From CAILHX01 sp046155285 (GTDB lineage Bacteria; Pseudomonadota; Gammaproteobacteria; Burkholderiales; Methylophilaceae): a stretch of DNA of 64,000 nucleotides. A model generated the notes under the pieces. The model saw only the letters and a program-made list of their open reading frames with translations. It was not told where the DNA came from and ran no database searches. The position numbers were made by a program, and so were the translations under genes. Location: assembly GCA_046155285.1 (NCBI GenBank), contig JBJXEA010000027.1, forward strand, positions 1 through 64,000, read 5' to 3'. Position 1 is the stretch's first letter; the number at the start of each line of letters is the position of its first letter. Shown here piece by piece: positions 16,782-24,852 of the stretch.

Positions 16782-17432
16782 ATGCTAGAACACATTACTT
16801 TTGAAAGTGCCCCCAACCCTCAACACAGCATCATCTGGCTGCACGGCTTGGGCGCGGACGGCGGCGACTTTCTGCCTATTGCCCAAGAATTGGGGCTAGA
16901 AAAACCGGTTCGCTTCATCTTTCCCCACGCGCCGACCATGCCCGTCACCATTAATGGCGGTTACGTGATGCGTACTTGGTACGACATTTTTTCGCTAGAA
17001 ATAGGCAGTCCGCAGGACGACGCGGGCATACGCCGCTCGCAGGCCGAAATTGAAATGCTTATCGCGCAGGAGGTGGCGCGAGGCGTGACGAGCGAAAACA
17101 TTCTGCTGGCGGGATTTTCGCAAGGCGGCGCTATCGTGCTGCACACCGCACTACGCCATCCACAAAAACTGGCAGGCGTGCTGGCGCTCTCTACTTATCT
17201 ACCACTGCACGCCACGGTTGAATCCGAGCGCAGCGTGGCCAATACCGACATTCCTATCTTCATGGCGCACGGCCATTTTGATACCGTCATCAAGCCAGAA
17301 ATCGCTATCGCTTCCAAAAATAAACTGGCGTCCATGGGCTATTTTGTGGACTGGCAGGAATACGCTATGGCACACTCGGTGTGCGAGGATGAGATTTTGC
17401 ACATGCGCCGCTTTATAATGGCGAACTTATGA
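16782..17432 (+). CDS. Alpha/beta-hydrolase, carboxylesterase/phospholipase family
   Basis: A serine hydrolase of about 216 residues from the chosen start (MLEHITFES), which fits the family; a Met 36 bases upstream would add an unrelated leader and has no ribosome site. Motifs are IIWLHGLGADGGDF (oxyanion-hole HG), FPHAPTMPVTINGG, the nucleophile elbow GFSQGGA, MAHGHFDTVI with the catalytic Asp, and the final AHSVCEDE containing the His. The family hydrolyses short acyl esters and lysophospholipids. It overlaps xseB by 4 bp and is the first gene of the xseB-ispA-dxs run. Confidence 0.88.
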   Translation: MLEHITFESAPNPQHSIIWLHGLGADGGDFLPIAQELGLEKPVRFIFPHAPTMPVTINGGYVMRTWYDIFSLEIGSPQDDAGIRRSQAEIEMLIAQEVARGVTSENILLAGFSQGGAIVLHTALRHPQKLAGVLALSTYLPLHATVESERSVANTDIPIFMAHGHFDTVIKPEIAIASKNKLASMGYFVDWQEYAMAHSVCEDEILHMRRFIMANL

Positions 17433-17644
17433 CAAAAACACCCAAGAATTTTGAAAGCGCGCTGGCCGAACTGGAAGCCTTGGTTACACAAATGGAAAAC
17501 GGCCAATTGGCTCTGGAACAATCGCTGGCAGCTTATAAACAAGGCGCTGAATTACTGAAGTTTTGCCAAGCCGCGTTGCAAGATGCCGAACAACAAGTGC
17601 GGGTATTGACCGCGCAAAATACATTACAAAAACTTGACCAATAA
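17429..17644 (+). CDS. xseB: Exodeoxyribonuclease VII small subunit
   Basis: A 71-residue helical protein with the family pattern NFESALAELEALVTQME, split here as FESALAELEALV and MENGQLALEQSLAAYKQG, ending in QVRVL. It binds XseA to form the single-strand exonuclease VII. The ATG overlaps the stop of the esterase gene, and the stop overlaps the ispA start, so all three are coupled. xseA is not in the window. The arrangement xseB-ispA-dxs is widely conserved in Proteobacteria. Confidence 0.95.
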   Translation: MTKTPKNFESALAELEALVTQMENGQLALEQSLAAYKQGAELLKFCQAALQDAEQQVRVLTAQNTLQKLDQ

Positions 17645-18525
17645 TGACTGAATTTACTGATTGGGCGCAAAGCATCCAAGCGCGTACTGAAAGCGCCTTG
17701 GAACAATTTCTCCCTCCCAGCCACATCGCGCCTGAACGCTTGCATCAAGCCATGCGCTACTCCATTCTGGGTGGTGGCAAACGCGTCAGAGCCTTGCTGG
17801 CGAACGCCGCGGGCGAGTTTTGCGGCGCAAAGGCCGACCACATAGACGCGGTGGCCTGTGCGGTGGAGATGATTCACGCCTATTCGCTGGTGCACGACGA
17901 CATGCCGTGCATGGACGACGACGATTTACGGCGCGGTAAGCCTTCGTGCCACAAGCAATTTGACGATGCCACTGCACTGCTGGTGGGCGATGCTTTGCAA
18001 TCGCTGGCGTTTGAATTATTGAGCGCGGCGGATTTTGGCGTACGTAGCGCTCAAAAACTTGCGATGACTAATCTACTCGCCAAGTGCTCAGGCTCGCGCG
18101 GAATGGCGGGCGGACAGGCTATAGACTTAGCCAGTGTTGGCCTGGATTTGACGCAAGAGCAGCTGGAATTCATGCACATCCACAAAACCGGTGCCTTGAT
18201 ACGCGCCGCCACCTTGCTGGGTGCTTATTGTGCGGAGCAACCCGACCCAGCAAAAATCGCCGCGCTGGATCACTACGCCAAAAACATGGGGCTGGCATTC
18301 CAAGTGGTTGATGACATTCTGGATACCCAAGCCGACACGGCCACTTTGGGCAAAACTGCCGGTAAAGACGCGCTGGATAACAAGCCGACCTATGTCACCA
18401 TTTTGGGCTTGAAGCGCGCCCGTGAATTGGCTAAAGAATTGCATCACAATGCCTTATCTCAATTGGGTGACAAGGCAGAACGCCTCACCCAACTCGCCAA
18501 CTACATTACTGAACGCTCCTACTAA
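17644..18525 (+). CDS. ispA: Farnesyl diphosphate synthase (short-chain prenyltransferase)
   Basis: A 293-residue enzyme that adds IPP units to DMAPP and GPP to give farnesyl diphosphate. Motifs: GGGKRVRALL, the first Asp-rich motif around Asp85 (HDDMPCMDDDDLRRG), GGQAIDL, the KTGALIRAA strand, and the second Asp-rich motif FQVVDDILD. The residues before the first Asp-rich motif (YSLVHDD) fit a C15 product. The start overlaps xseB and the stop overlaps the dxs start. Together with dxs next to it and ispE at 56 kb it serves isoprenoid, quinone and undecaprenyl synthesis. Confidence 0.95.
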   Translation: MTEFTDWAQSIQARTESALEQFLPPSHIAPERLHQAMRYSILGGGKRVRALLANAAGEFCGAKADHIDAVACAVEMIHAYSLVHDDMPCMDDDDLRRGKPSCHKQFDDATALLVGDALQSLAFELLSAADFGVRSAQKLAMTNLLAKCSGSRGMAGGQAIDLASVGLDLTQEQLEFMHIHKTGALIRAATLLGAYCAEQPDPAKIAALDHYAKNMGLAFQVVDDILDTQADTATLGKTAGKDALDNKPTYVTILGLKRARELAKELHHNALSQLGDKAERLTQLANYITERSY

Positions 18526-20363
18526 TGTTAAAACACATCAATAGCCCATCCGAGTTGCGTGAATTAAAGCGCGAGGATTTACCTACACTGGCCGGTGAGT
18601 TACGCGAATTCTTAATCGAATCGGTATCGCAAACTGGCGGACATTTAGCCTCCAATCTAGGCGTAGTGGAACTCACCATCGCCCTGCATTATGTATTCAA
18701 CACGCCGGAAGACAGGCTAGTGTGGGATGTCGGCCACCAAACCTATCCGCACAAAATCCTCACCGGACGGCGCGATGCCATGTCTGGCTTGCGTAAACCC
18801 GGCGGCATCGCCGGTTTTCCGCGCCGCGCCGAGAGCGAATACGATGCCTTCGGCGCGGGTCATTCCAGCACCTCGATTTCCGCAGCGCTGGGCATGGCTG
18901 TTGCCGCGCAGCAAACTGGCTCTGAACGCCGCGCAGTAGCCATCATCGGCGACGGCGCGATGACCGCAGGCATGGCGTTTGAGGCGCTAAACAACGCTGG
19001 CGTGATGGACGCGAACCTATTAGTTGTCCTCAACGACAATGACATGTCCATCTCGCCCAACGTAGGCGCGCTTAACAACTACCTCGCCAAACTGCTGTCT
19101 GGGCGCTTCTACAACGCCATGCGCGAAGGTACAGAAAAAGTGTTGGGGGTTGCCCCGCCGATATTGGAACTGGCAAAACGCGCCGAAGAACATATGAAGG
19201 GCATGGTTACGCCCGGCACCCTGTTCGAGGAGTTTGGCTTCAACTACATCGGACCGATAGATGGCCATGATTTGGACGTACTCATCACCACCCTCAGCAA
19301 CATTCGCCAGCTCAAAGGGCCGCAATTTCTGCACATCGTTACGCAAAAAGGCAAGGGCTACACCCCAGCCGAGAACGACCCCAACAAGTATCACGGCGTA
19401 GGAAAATTCGACCCCAGCAACGGCGGCATGAGCGCCGCCAGCAATAGCAAACCCAGCTACACGCAAATATTTGGCGACTGGCTAGCCGACATGGCGGCGG
19501 AAGATAAACGCCTAATCGGCATCACCCCTGCCATGTGCGACGGCTCAGGCTTGAACCGCTTTCAAACCGAATTCCCAGAGCGCTATTTTGACGTAGGCAT
19601 CGCCGAGCAACACGCGCTGACCTTCGCCGCTGGCATGGCCTGTGACGGCATGAAGCCGGTAGTCGCCATCTATTCCACCTTTTTACAGCGCGCCTACGAC
19701 CAGTTAATCCACGACATCGCCTTGCAAAATCTACCCGTGCTGCTGGCCATAGACCGCGCCGGACTGGTGGGCGCGGACGGTCCCACTCATGCTGGAAGTT
19801 TCGACCTAAGTTATTTGCGCTGCATCCCCAATATGCTGGTGATGGCACCAGCGGACGAAAACGAATGCAGACAGATGCTAACCACCGGCTTTCATCACGA
19901 TGGCCCATCTGCGGTGCGCTATCCACGCGGGTCTGGCCCCGGAGTCAAGATTGAAAAAGCGCTTACATCAATCCCTATCGGCAAAGGTGAGGTGCGCAGA
20001 AACGGTAAAAAAGTCGCCATTCTAGCCTTTGGCAGCATGTTGACTCCCGCGCTGCAAGCCGCTGAGAGCTTAGATGCCACCGTCGCCAATATGCGCTTCG
20101 TCAAACCTTTAGACATTGAACTCATCCGCGAACTCGCCGCCACACATGAATTGCTGGTCACCGTGGAAGAAAACACCATAGACGGCGGCGCAGGCGCTGC
20201 GGTAATGGAAACTTTACAAGCGCATAACGTTCAAACCAATGTGCTGCTGCTAGGCTTGCCTGACGTGTTTATCGAACACGGCTCACCGGAAGCCATGCTG
20301 GCAGCCTGTGGTCTTGATGTAGCGGGCATCACTGCCGCGATAGAAAAGCGATTAACCCAGTGA
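18525..20363 (+). CDS. dxs: 1-deoxy-D-xylulose-5-phosphate synthase
   Basis: A 612-residue ThDP enzyme, the first step of the MEP isoprenoid pathway (pyruvate plus glyceraldehyde 3-phosphate). The N-terminal ThDP motif is GDGAMTAGMAFEALNNAG through NDNDMSIS. VWDVGHQTYPHKILTGRR and the GHSSTSISAALGMA loop are classical, and the pyrimidine-domain Glu lies in FDVGIAEQHALTFAAGMA. The transketolase C-terminal domain begins near residue 480. It is slightly shorter than the 620-residue E. coli enzyme, the difference lying in surface loops. The start overlaps the ispA stop by 1 base. Confidence 0.97.
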   Translation: MLKHINSPSELRELKREDLPTLAGELREFLIESVSQTGGHLASNLGVVELTIALHYVFNTPEDRLVWDVGHQTYPHKILTGRRDAMSGLRKPGGIAGFPRRAESEYDAFGAGHSSTSISAALGMAVAAQQTGSERRAVAIIGDGAMTAGMAFEALNNAGVMDANLLVVLNDNDMSISPNVGALNNYLAKLLSGRFYNAMREGTEKVLGVAPPILELAKRAEEHMKGMVTPGTLFEEFGFNYIGPIDGHDLDVLITTLSNIRQLKGPQFLHIVTQKGKGYTPAENDPNKYHGVGKFDPSNGGMSAASNSKPSYTQIFGDWLADMAAEDKRLIGITPAMCDGSGLNRFQTEFPERYFDVGIAEQHALTFAAGMACDGMKPVVAIYSTFLQRAYDQLIHDIALQNLPVLLAIDRAGLVGADGPTHAGSFDLSYLRCIPNMLVMAPADENECRQMLTTGFHHDGPSAVRYPRGSGPGVKIEKALTSIPIGKGEVRRNGKKVAILAFGSMLTPALQAAESLDATVANMRFVKPLDIELIRELAATHELLVTVEENTIDGGAGAAVMETLQAHNVQTNVLLLGLPDVFIEHGSPEAMLAACGLDVAGITAAIEKRLTQ

Positions 20364-20425
20364 TATACTCAGGTATTATTTTGTAAAGCTGGACTATTAG
20401 AATTAATAGCTAGGATTAAAACCAT

Positions 20426-21232
20426 ATGAACACTCCCATCGCGCCATCCGTCATCGAAGATGTCCAAAACACGCCGGACATCCGCCACCTCGCCATCAAC
20501 AAGGTTGGTATCAAGTCCATACGCCATCCGGTGATGGTCAAGGACAAAACTGGCGGCGTGCAGCACACCGTGGCCATGTTCAATATGTACGTGCATCTGC
20601 CGCACAATTTCAAAGGCACGCACATGTCGCGTTTTGTTGAAATCCTCAACATGAACGAACGCGAGATTTCGATTGAGAATTTTGAGACTATCCTGCGCGA
20701 GATGGTGAAACGCCTAGAAGCAGAGTCAGGTCACATCGAAATGACCTTCCCATACTTCGTCAACAAGGCGGCGCCAGTGTCTGGTGTGCAAAGTTTGCTG
20801 GATTATGACGTGACCTTCATTGGCGCCATCAACAAAGGCAAATACGACATCACTGTCAAAGTGCTAGTGCCTGTCACCAGCCTCTGCCCTTGCTCCAAGA
20901 AGATTTCCGACTACGGCGCACACAACCAGCGTTCACACGTCACCGTCACCGCCAAAATCAACGACTTCATCTGGATAGAAGACATCATCAACATGGTAGA
21001 AGAACAAGCCTCTTGCCAGCTCTACGGCCTACTCAAGCGCCCTGACGAAAAGTTTGTCACCGAACGCGCCTACGATAATCCCAAGTTTGTGGAAGACATG
21101 GTGCGTGATGTCGCAGCCCAGTTGAATGCTGAAAAGCGGATAGATGCATATGTGGTGGAAAGTGAGAACTTTGAATCCATTCACAACCATTCTGCTTACG
21201 CGTTGATTGAGAATGACAAGTTGAGTGCGTAG
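20426..21232 (+). CDS. folE2: GTP cyclohydrolase FolE2 (type IB)
   Basis: A 268-residue type IB GTP cyclohydrolase that makes dihydroneopterin triphosphate for folate. Typical segments are DIRHLAINKVGIKSIRHPV, AMFNMYVHLPHNFKGTHMSRF, the catalytic region VPVTSLCPCSKKISDYGAHNQRSH (shown split: VTSLCPCSKKIS and YGAHNQRSHV) and FVEDMVRDVA. The type IB enzyme does not need zinc and often serves as the only or the zinc-shortage form; no folE is in the window. It has its own ribosome site (AGGA) and a 62-bp AT-rich spacer after dxs that may hold a promoter. Confidence 0.95.
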   Translation: MNTPIAPSVIEDVQNTPDIRHLAINKVGIKSIRHPVMVKDKTGGVQHTVAMFNMYVHLPHNFKGTHMSRFVEILNMNEREISIENFETILREMVKRLEAESGHIEMTFPYFVNKAAPVSGVQSLLDYDVTFIGAINKGKYDITVKVLVPVTSLCPCSKKISDYGAHNQRSHVTVTAKINDFIWIEDIINMVEEQASCQLYGLLKRPDEKFVTERAYDNPKFVEDMVRDVAAQLNAEKRIDAYVVESENFESIHNHSAYALIENDKLSA

Positions 21233-21265
21233 GCGCAGCTTCGCGCCAGCACTCATTGCCTGCGG

Positions 21266-21646
21266 TTATTCCAAAGCCTTCACCGCCGTTACAAAATAGT
21301 CGGTATCGCCAAAGCAACTCGTCGGCACGCCGCGATGCTGCTCGTAAGTCAGCGTGACTTTTTTACCCAGTAGCTGGTTAATCTGCGTGGCGATTGCATC
21401 GTCGCGCACCGTAAAATAGAACTTCTCGCTCATAGTGCCGGGCATGGATACCATCGCCATTTCCCCTTCCCAAGTCTTGCACACCCAGCCTTTGTGCGAA
21501 AACTTCTGCACAAATCCGGCGCGCTCTCCCGACGAGTAAGACCAGCTCAGAACAGCCCAAGTGTAAAGCGCAAGCACTAGTACAGAAGCGGCAATCAGAC
21601 AAGTGAACCACCAGCCCCAATACGATTTTTTGACGGTTTCCATCAT
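21266..21646 (-). CDS. Conserved membrane-anchored protein of unknown function
   Basis: A 126-residue protein with one N-terminal transmembrane helix (about 13-34) and a small periplasmic domain containing SYSSGERAGFVQKFSHKGW, CKTWEGEMAM, FTVRDD and GVPTSCFGDTDYFV. Two Cys residues (in WVCKTW and TSCFGD) could pair. Very similar small proteins occur in many Betaproteobacteria, sometimes mislabelled as 6-phosphogluconate dehydrogenase; no activity is known. The first two codons are both Met, so the start may be 3 bases later. It is convergent with folE2 and divergent from the thioredoxin gene. Confidence 0.75.
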   Translation of the reverse strand: MMETVKKSYWGWWFTCLIAASVLVLALYTWAVLSWSYSSGERAGFVQKFSHKGWVCKTWEGEMAMVSMPGTMSEKFYFTVRDDAIATQINQLLGKKVTLTYEQHRGVPTSCFGDTDYFVTAVKALE

Positions 21647-21746
21647 GAGTTCCTTAAATGAATAAAGATGATTCTACCTGAGCAAGCTGGCTTAAGTTGC
21701 TTCTGTTAGAATTGCGTCTGTTTTTCCATATTCAAGGAATCGTTTC

Positions 21747-22109
21747 ATGGCTGTCATCACCCTTACTAAAGAAAATTTCAAAGAAACCATAGAGAAAAAT
21801 AGCTTCGTGATCGTGGATTTTTGGGCGCCTTGGTGTGCGCCATGCATGAGCTTCACGCCCACTTTCGAAGCCGCCGCCACCACTAATCCTGACGTAGTTT
21901 TCGGCATGGTCAATACCGAAACCGACAACGAAATTGCCGAATACTTTAACGTGGAAAAGATTCCGGGCATTTTAGTAGTACGTGACCAAGCTGGCATTCT
22001 GGCGCAGGTCGGCGAGCTAGGCGCTCCTGCTTTAGATGAAATCATCAAATGGGCGCGGCAATATGATATGACCAAAGTACATCAGCACTACGCCAGCGAA
22101 ACCAAGTAA
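21747..22109 (+). CDS. Thioredoxin-family protein (CAPC active site)
   Basis: A 120-residue single-domain thioredoxin without a signal peptide, so cytoplasmic. The active site is FWAPWCAPCMSF (Cys30, Cys33), with Ala in place of the Gly of the standard CGPC motif; the cis-Pro is in VEKIPGILV. The fold is complete, with a C-terminal extension of about 12 residues. The altered motif should change the redox potential, so it may be a specialised reductase or isomerase rather than the main TrxA. It has a good AAGGA ribosome site. The 60-bp perfect palindrome starts 9 bp after its stop and probably serves as its terminator. Confidence 0.88.
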   Translation: MAVITLTKENFKETIEKNSFVIVDFWAPWCAPCMSFTPTFEAAATTNPDVVFGMVNTETDNEIAEYFNVEKIPGILVVRDQAGILAQVGELGAPALDEIIKWARQYDMTKVHQHYASETK

Positions 22110-22118
22110 AAAAAGAAA

Positions 22119-22178
22119 AAAAAGGGGACAGACCACTATGAACCGTTAACGGTTCATAGTGGTCTGTCCCCTTTTTTG
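22119..22178. repeat. Perfect 60-bp palindrome, also acting as terminator
   Basis: Two 30-bp arms (22119-22148 and 22149-22178) are exact reverse complements with no loop, ending in A6 and T6 and containing GGGGACAGACC and AACCGTTAACGGTT at the centre. GGGGACAGACC boxes are characteristic of a dispersed repeat seen in many Proteobacteria. It is placed to stop transcription from the thioredoxin gene (plus strand). On the minus strand it covers the last codons and stop of the GNAT gene. Confidence 0.9.
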
Positions 22179-23284
22179 AAGGGTGCCCTTTCTTCTAATT
22201 CGCTGTTGTAGTTGTCTATTCCTAAGGCCTCACGCCCAGCAAAGTCTTTAATCGCAGCAGCAAATTGCGGATGCGCGATATGATGATATGAACGTGTGGC
22301 GCGAGACAGAAAGCCACGCGCCAATTTGTGCTCCCCTTGTGCGCCGCCTTCAAAATAGCGGATTTTATTTGCGATGCAAAACTCTTGCGCCTGATAGTAA
22401 CAAAGCTCAAAGTGCAAACCCGGCACGTATCGCAGCGCTCCCCAATAGCGTCCATATAGTGCGTTGTCGCCGACGATGTTGAGCGCTGCGGCGATGGGCT
22501 CTCCACCCTGCTCAGCGATTATTAGCAGCACGTTCTGTGACATATTTTGCGTGAGTGCGCTGAAGAATTCCCTTGTTAAATAGGGCGTAGAACGATGCTC
22601 GTGGTAAGTATTTTGATAGCACTGATAGAAGAAATCCCAATCCTGTTCAGTGATATCTGCCCCTTGAATCTGTCTACTTGTTACGCCAGCGGTAGAAATC
22701 TTTTTGCGCTCCTGGTGGATTTTTTTGCGTTTATCGTGGGAGAGGCGTTTCAGAAAATCTTCAAAATCGGTAAACGATTCATTCTCCCAACGGAATTGCA
22801 CACCGCTGCGTTCTATCCAGCCCGCCCGTTGCAAGGCCTCGGCGGAGACATCATCAGGAAACAACACATGGGCAGAAGACAGCTGATGGCGTTGCACCAA
22901 CTCCAGCAGCGTTTGCGCCATCAATTTTTGTACAGTGCTGTCAGCGCTTAAAAGCCGCGCGCCGGTAATCGGGGTGAAAGGGATTGCTGACAACAGTTTT
23001 GGGTAATAGGCGATGCCGTTACGCTCATAGGCCTCTGCCCACGACCAGTCGAACACATATTCGCCGTAAGAATGGCTTTTGATGTACAGCGGCATTGCAC
23101 CTACCAGTTTATCTTCGTTCCAAACCAGCAGCGGATAGGGTTGCCAGCCCGTGCCTTGGCCTACGCAATGGGTATTTTCCAACGCACTCAAGAATGCGTG
23201 ACTGAGCAGGGGAGAGCCATCGGTGAGAGCATCCCATCGTTTTGCATCTACATCGCTGACACTTGCAACGACTTCGATTTTCAT
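22154..23284 (-). CDS. GNAT-family N-acetyltransferase (COG3146 type)
   Basis: A 376-residue protein of the COG3146/FemX-like group: DALTDGSPLLSHAFLSALE, split here as SPLLSHAFLSALE, then YVFDWSWAEAY, LTPITGARLL-like PFTPITGARLL, ALNIVGDNALYGRYWG, FELCYYQAQEFCI and FEGGAQGEHKLARGF. It looks like two tandem GNAT folds as in aminoacyl transferases, but the substrate is unknown. The last six or seven residues (KKGDRPL) and the stop are supplied by the 60-bp palindrome, so the original end was probably replaced or extended. It follows nlpD by 15 bp on the same strand, in the place where rpoS is usual. Confidence 0.82.
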   Translation of the reverse strand: MKIEVVASVSDVDAKRWDALTDGSPLLSHAFLSALENTHCVGQGTGWQPYPLLVWNEDKLVGAMPLYIKSHSYGEYVFDWSWAEAYERNGIAYYPKLLSAIPFTPITGARLLSADSTVQKLMAQTLLELVQRHQLSSAHVLFPDDVSAEALQRAGWIERSGVQFRWENESFTDFEDFLKRLSHDKRKKIHQERKKISTAGVTSRQIQGADITEQDWDFFYQCYQNTYHEHRSTPYLTREFFSALTQNMSQNVLLIIAEQGGEPIAAALNIVGDNALYGRYWGALRYVPGLHFELCYYQAQEFCIANKIRYFEGGAQGEHKLARGFLSRATRSYHHIAHPQFAAAIKDFAGREALGIDNYNSELEERAPFKKGDRPL

Positions 23285-23299
23285 TTGGGTTGCTAACGA

Positions 23300-24199
23300 C
23301 TAGGGATTTGCTGGCAAATGGGAGGCAGGGTCTATGGGTTTGCCGAGTTTGCGGATTTCGAAGTGCAGTTTCACGCTGTCAGCATCGGTGCTGCCCATCT
23401 CGGCAATCTTCTGGCCTTTGCTAATGTCTTGGCCTTCTTTCACCAAAATCTGGCTGTTGTGACCGTAGGCTGAAAGATAGGTCTTGTTGTGCTTGAGGAT
23501 CACCAGTTTGCCATAGCCGCGCAGGCTGGAGCCGCTATAGACCACTTTGCCACTTGCCGCCGCCAGCACAGGCTGGCCTTGGGTGCCGGCGATGTCCAAG
23601 CCTTTTAATCCTGCACTTTCACTGAATCCGGTAACGACTTTTCCCTGTGCCGGCCATGCCCAATCCACTGCATCGTCACCTAAACCCGCCAGCGCTGTTT
23701 CGTTGGATTTTGGTGACTCCGCGGCTTTAGGTGCTGGAGTTTCTATAGGTTTGGCCACGGGAGCTGGCTCGTCCAGAGGCTTGGCTTGCACGGCTCCTTC
23801 GGTTTTGATTGGCGTGACCACTGCACCGCTACTTTCTGTAATGGCTGCTGGTGTCGCAGGAGTCGCCACAGTGTTAGATGTTTTGAGTTTGAGCGCTTGG
23901 CCGATCTTGATGGTGTAGGGCGGCTGGATGTCGTTCCACTGCGCTATTTCCTTGTAATCGAAACCGTATTCCAAGCCGATAGCGTAGAGTGTGTCACCCT
24001 TTTTCACGATGTAACTGTCGGGTCGCCAGTCTTTTTCGGGAGTAGTGACTTTTTTGGCAATGGGTGCGGGTTTGGGCGCAGTGATTTTTTTACTTTCAGG
24101 CAAACGTTCCACCACTGGCGCAGGCTTTTGCGTGGTGGCACAGCCAACGATGATGAGCGATAAGAGGGAAAAGGCCAGCAGCTTAAATAAAACCTTCAT
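23300..24199 (-). CDS. nlpD: NlpD-like lipoprotein (LysM plus degenerate M23)
   Basis: A 299-residue outer-membrane lipoprotein. The signal peptide ends in the lipobox IVGC (Cys19). A LysM domain lies at about 61-107 (SYIVKKGDTLYAIGLEYG) and binds peptidoglycan, followed by a Pro/Ala-rich linker and an M23 domain (about 190-296). The zinc ligands of active M23 peptidases are missing: the HxxxD position reads GLKGLDIAG and the HxH position reads KLHFEI. As in E. coli NlpD, it should therefore activate an amidase during cell separation rather than cut peptidoglycan itself. Its start overlaps the end of pcm by 4 bp. Confidence 0.9.
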   Translation of the reverse strand: MKVLFKLLAFSLLSLIIVGCATTQKPAPVVERLPESKKITAPKPAPIAKKVTTPEKDWRPDSYIVKKGDTLYAIGLEYGFDYKEIAQWNDIQPPYTIKIGQALKLKTSNTVATPATPAAITESSGAVVTPIKTEGAVQAKPLDEPAPVAKPIETPAPKAAESPKSNETALAGLGDDAVDWAWPAQGKVVTGFSESAGLKGLDIAGTQGQPVLAAASGKVVYSGSSLRGYGKLVILKHNKTYLSAYGHNSQILVKEGQDISKGQKIAEMGSTDADSVKLHFEIRKLGKPIDPASHLPANP

Positions 24200-24852
24200 G
24201 CGACACCTCCTAGCAAAGGTACAAACTTCACTGCTTCCAACTCGGTTTTACGATAATCGGTTTCGGTACGTTCAACCAACGTGAGCATCTGGTTTTCAGT
24301 TCCCACCGGAATCACCATGCGCCCGCCCACCGCCAGTTGGCGCAACAAATCTTCGGGGATATGCGTCGCGCCGCAAGTGACCATGATGCCGTCAAACGGT
24401 GCGATTTCTGGAATGCCAAAACTGCCATCGGCTTTTTTCACTTTTACGTTCTTCAATTTCAGCGTGCGGAAATGGCCTTTGGCGATTTCGAGCAAAGGCG
24501 CGATGCGCTCTACTGAATAGACCTCTTGTGCAAGACGGGAGAGGATGGACGTCTGGTAGCCGCACCCGGTGCCGATTTCCAGCACTTTGCCCAAATTTCC
24601 GCCGCCGCGTAGCAACTCTGTCATGCGCGCCACGGTGTAGGGCTGCGAGATGGTCTGGTTGTGACGTATGGGCAGTGAAACGTCTTCATAAGCGCGGCCA
24701 GCCAAGGCTTCATCCAAAAAGATATGGCGCGGGATTTCCAGCATCGCCGCCAGCACCACTTCGTCTTTAATGCCCTGTTCGCGCAAGCGCGTAATCATTC
24801 GGCTGCGCGTGCGCTGAGAGGTCATGCCAATGCCGACGACTTGGCTGTTCAT
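24196..24852 (-). CDS. pcm: Protein-L-isoaspartate O-methyltransferase
   Basis: A 218-residue class I SAM methyltransferase that repairs isoaspartyl residues. Motifs: RHIFLDEALAGRAYEDVSLPI, split here as AYEDVSLPI, then the QTISQPYTVARM substrate loop, the SAM motif VLEIGTGCGYQTSILS, YSVERI, and FDGIMVTCGATHIPEDLL. It overlaps both surE (4 bp upstream) and nlpD (4 bp downstream). The group surE-pcm-nlpD is conserved and linked with stationary-phase survival. Confidence 0.95.
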   Translation of the reverse strand: MNSQVVGIGMTSQRTRSRMITRLREQGIKDEVVLAAMLEIPRHIFLDEALAGRAYEDVSLPIRHNQTISQPYTVARMTELLRGGGNLGKVLEIGTGCGYQTSILSRLAQEVYSVERIAPLLEIAKGHFRTLKLKNVKVKKADGSFGIPEIAPFDGIMVTCGATHIPEDLLRQLAVGGRMVIPVGTENQMLTLVERTETDYRKTELEAVKFVPLLGGVA

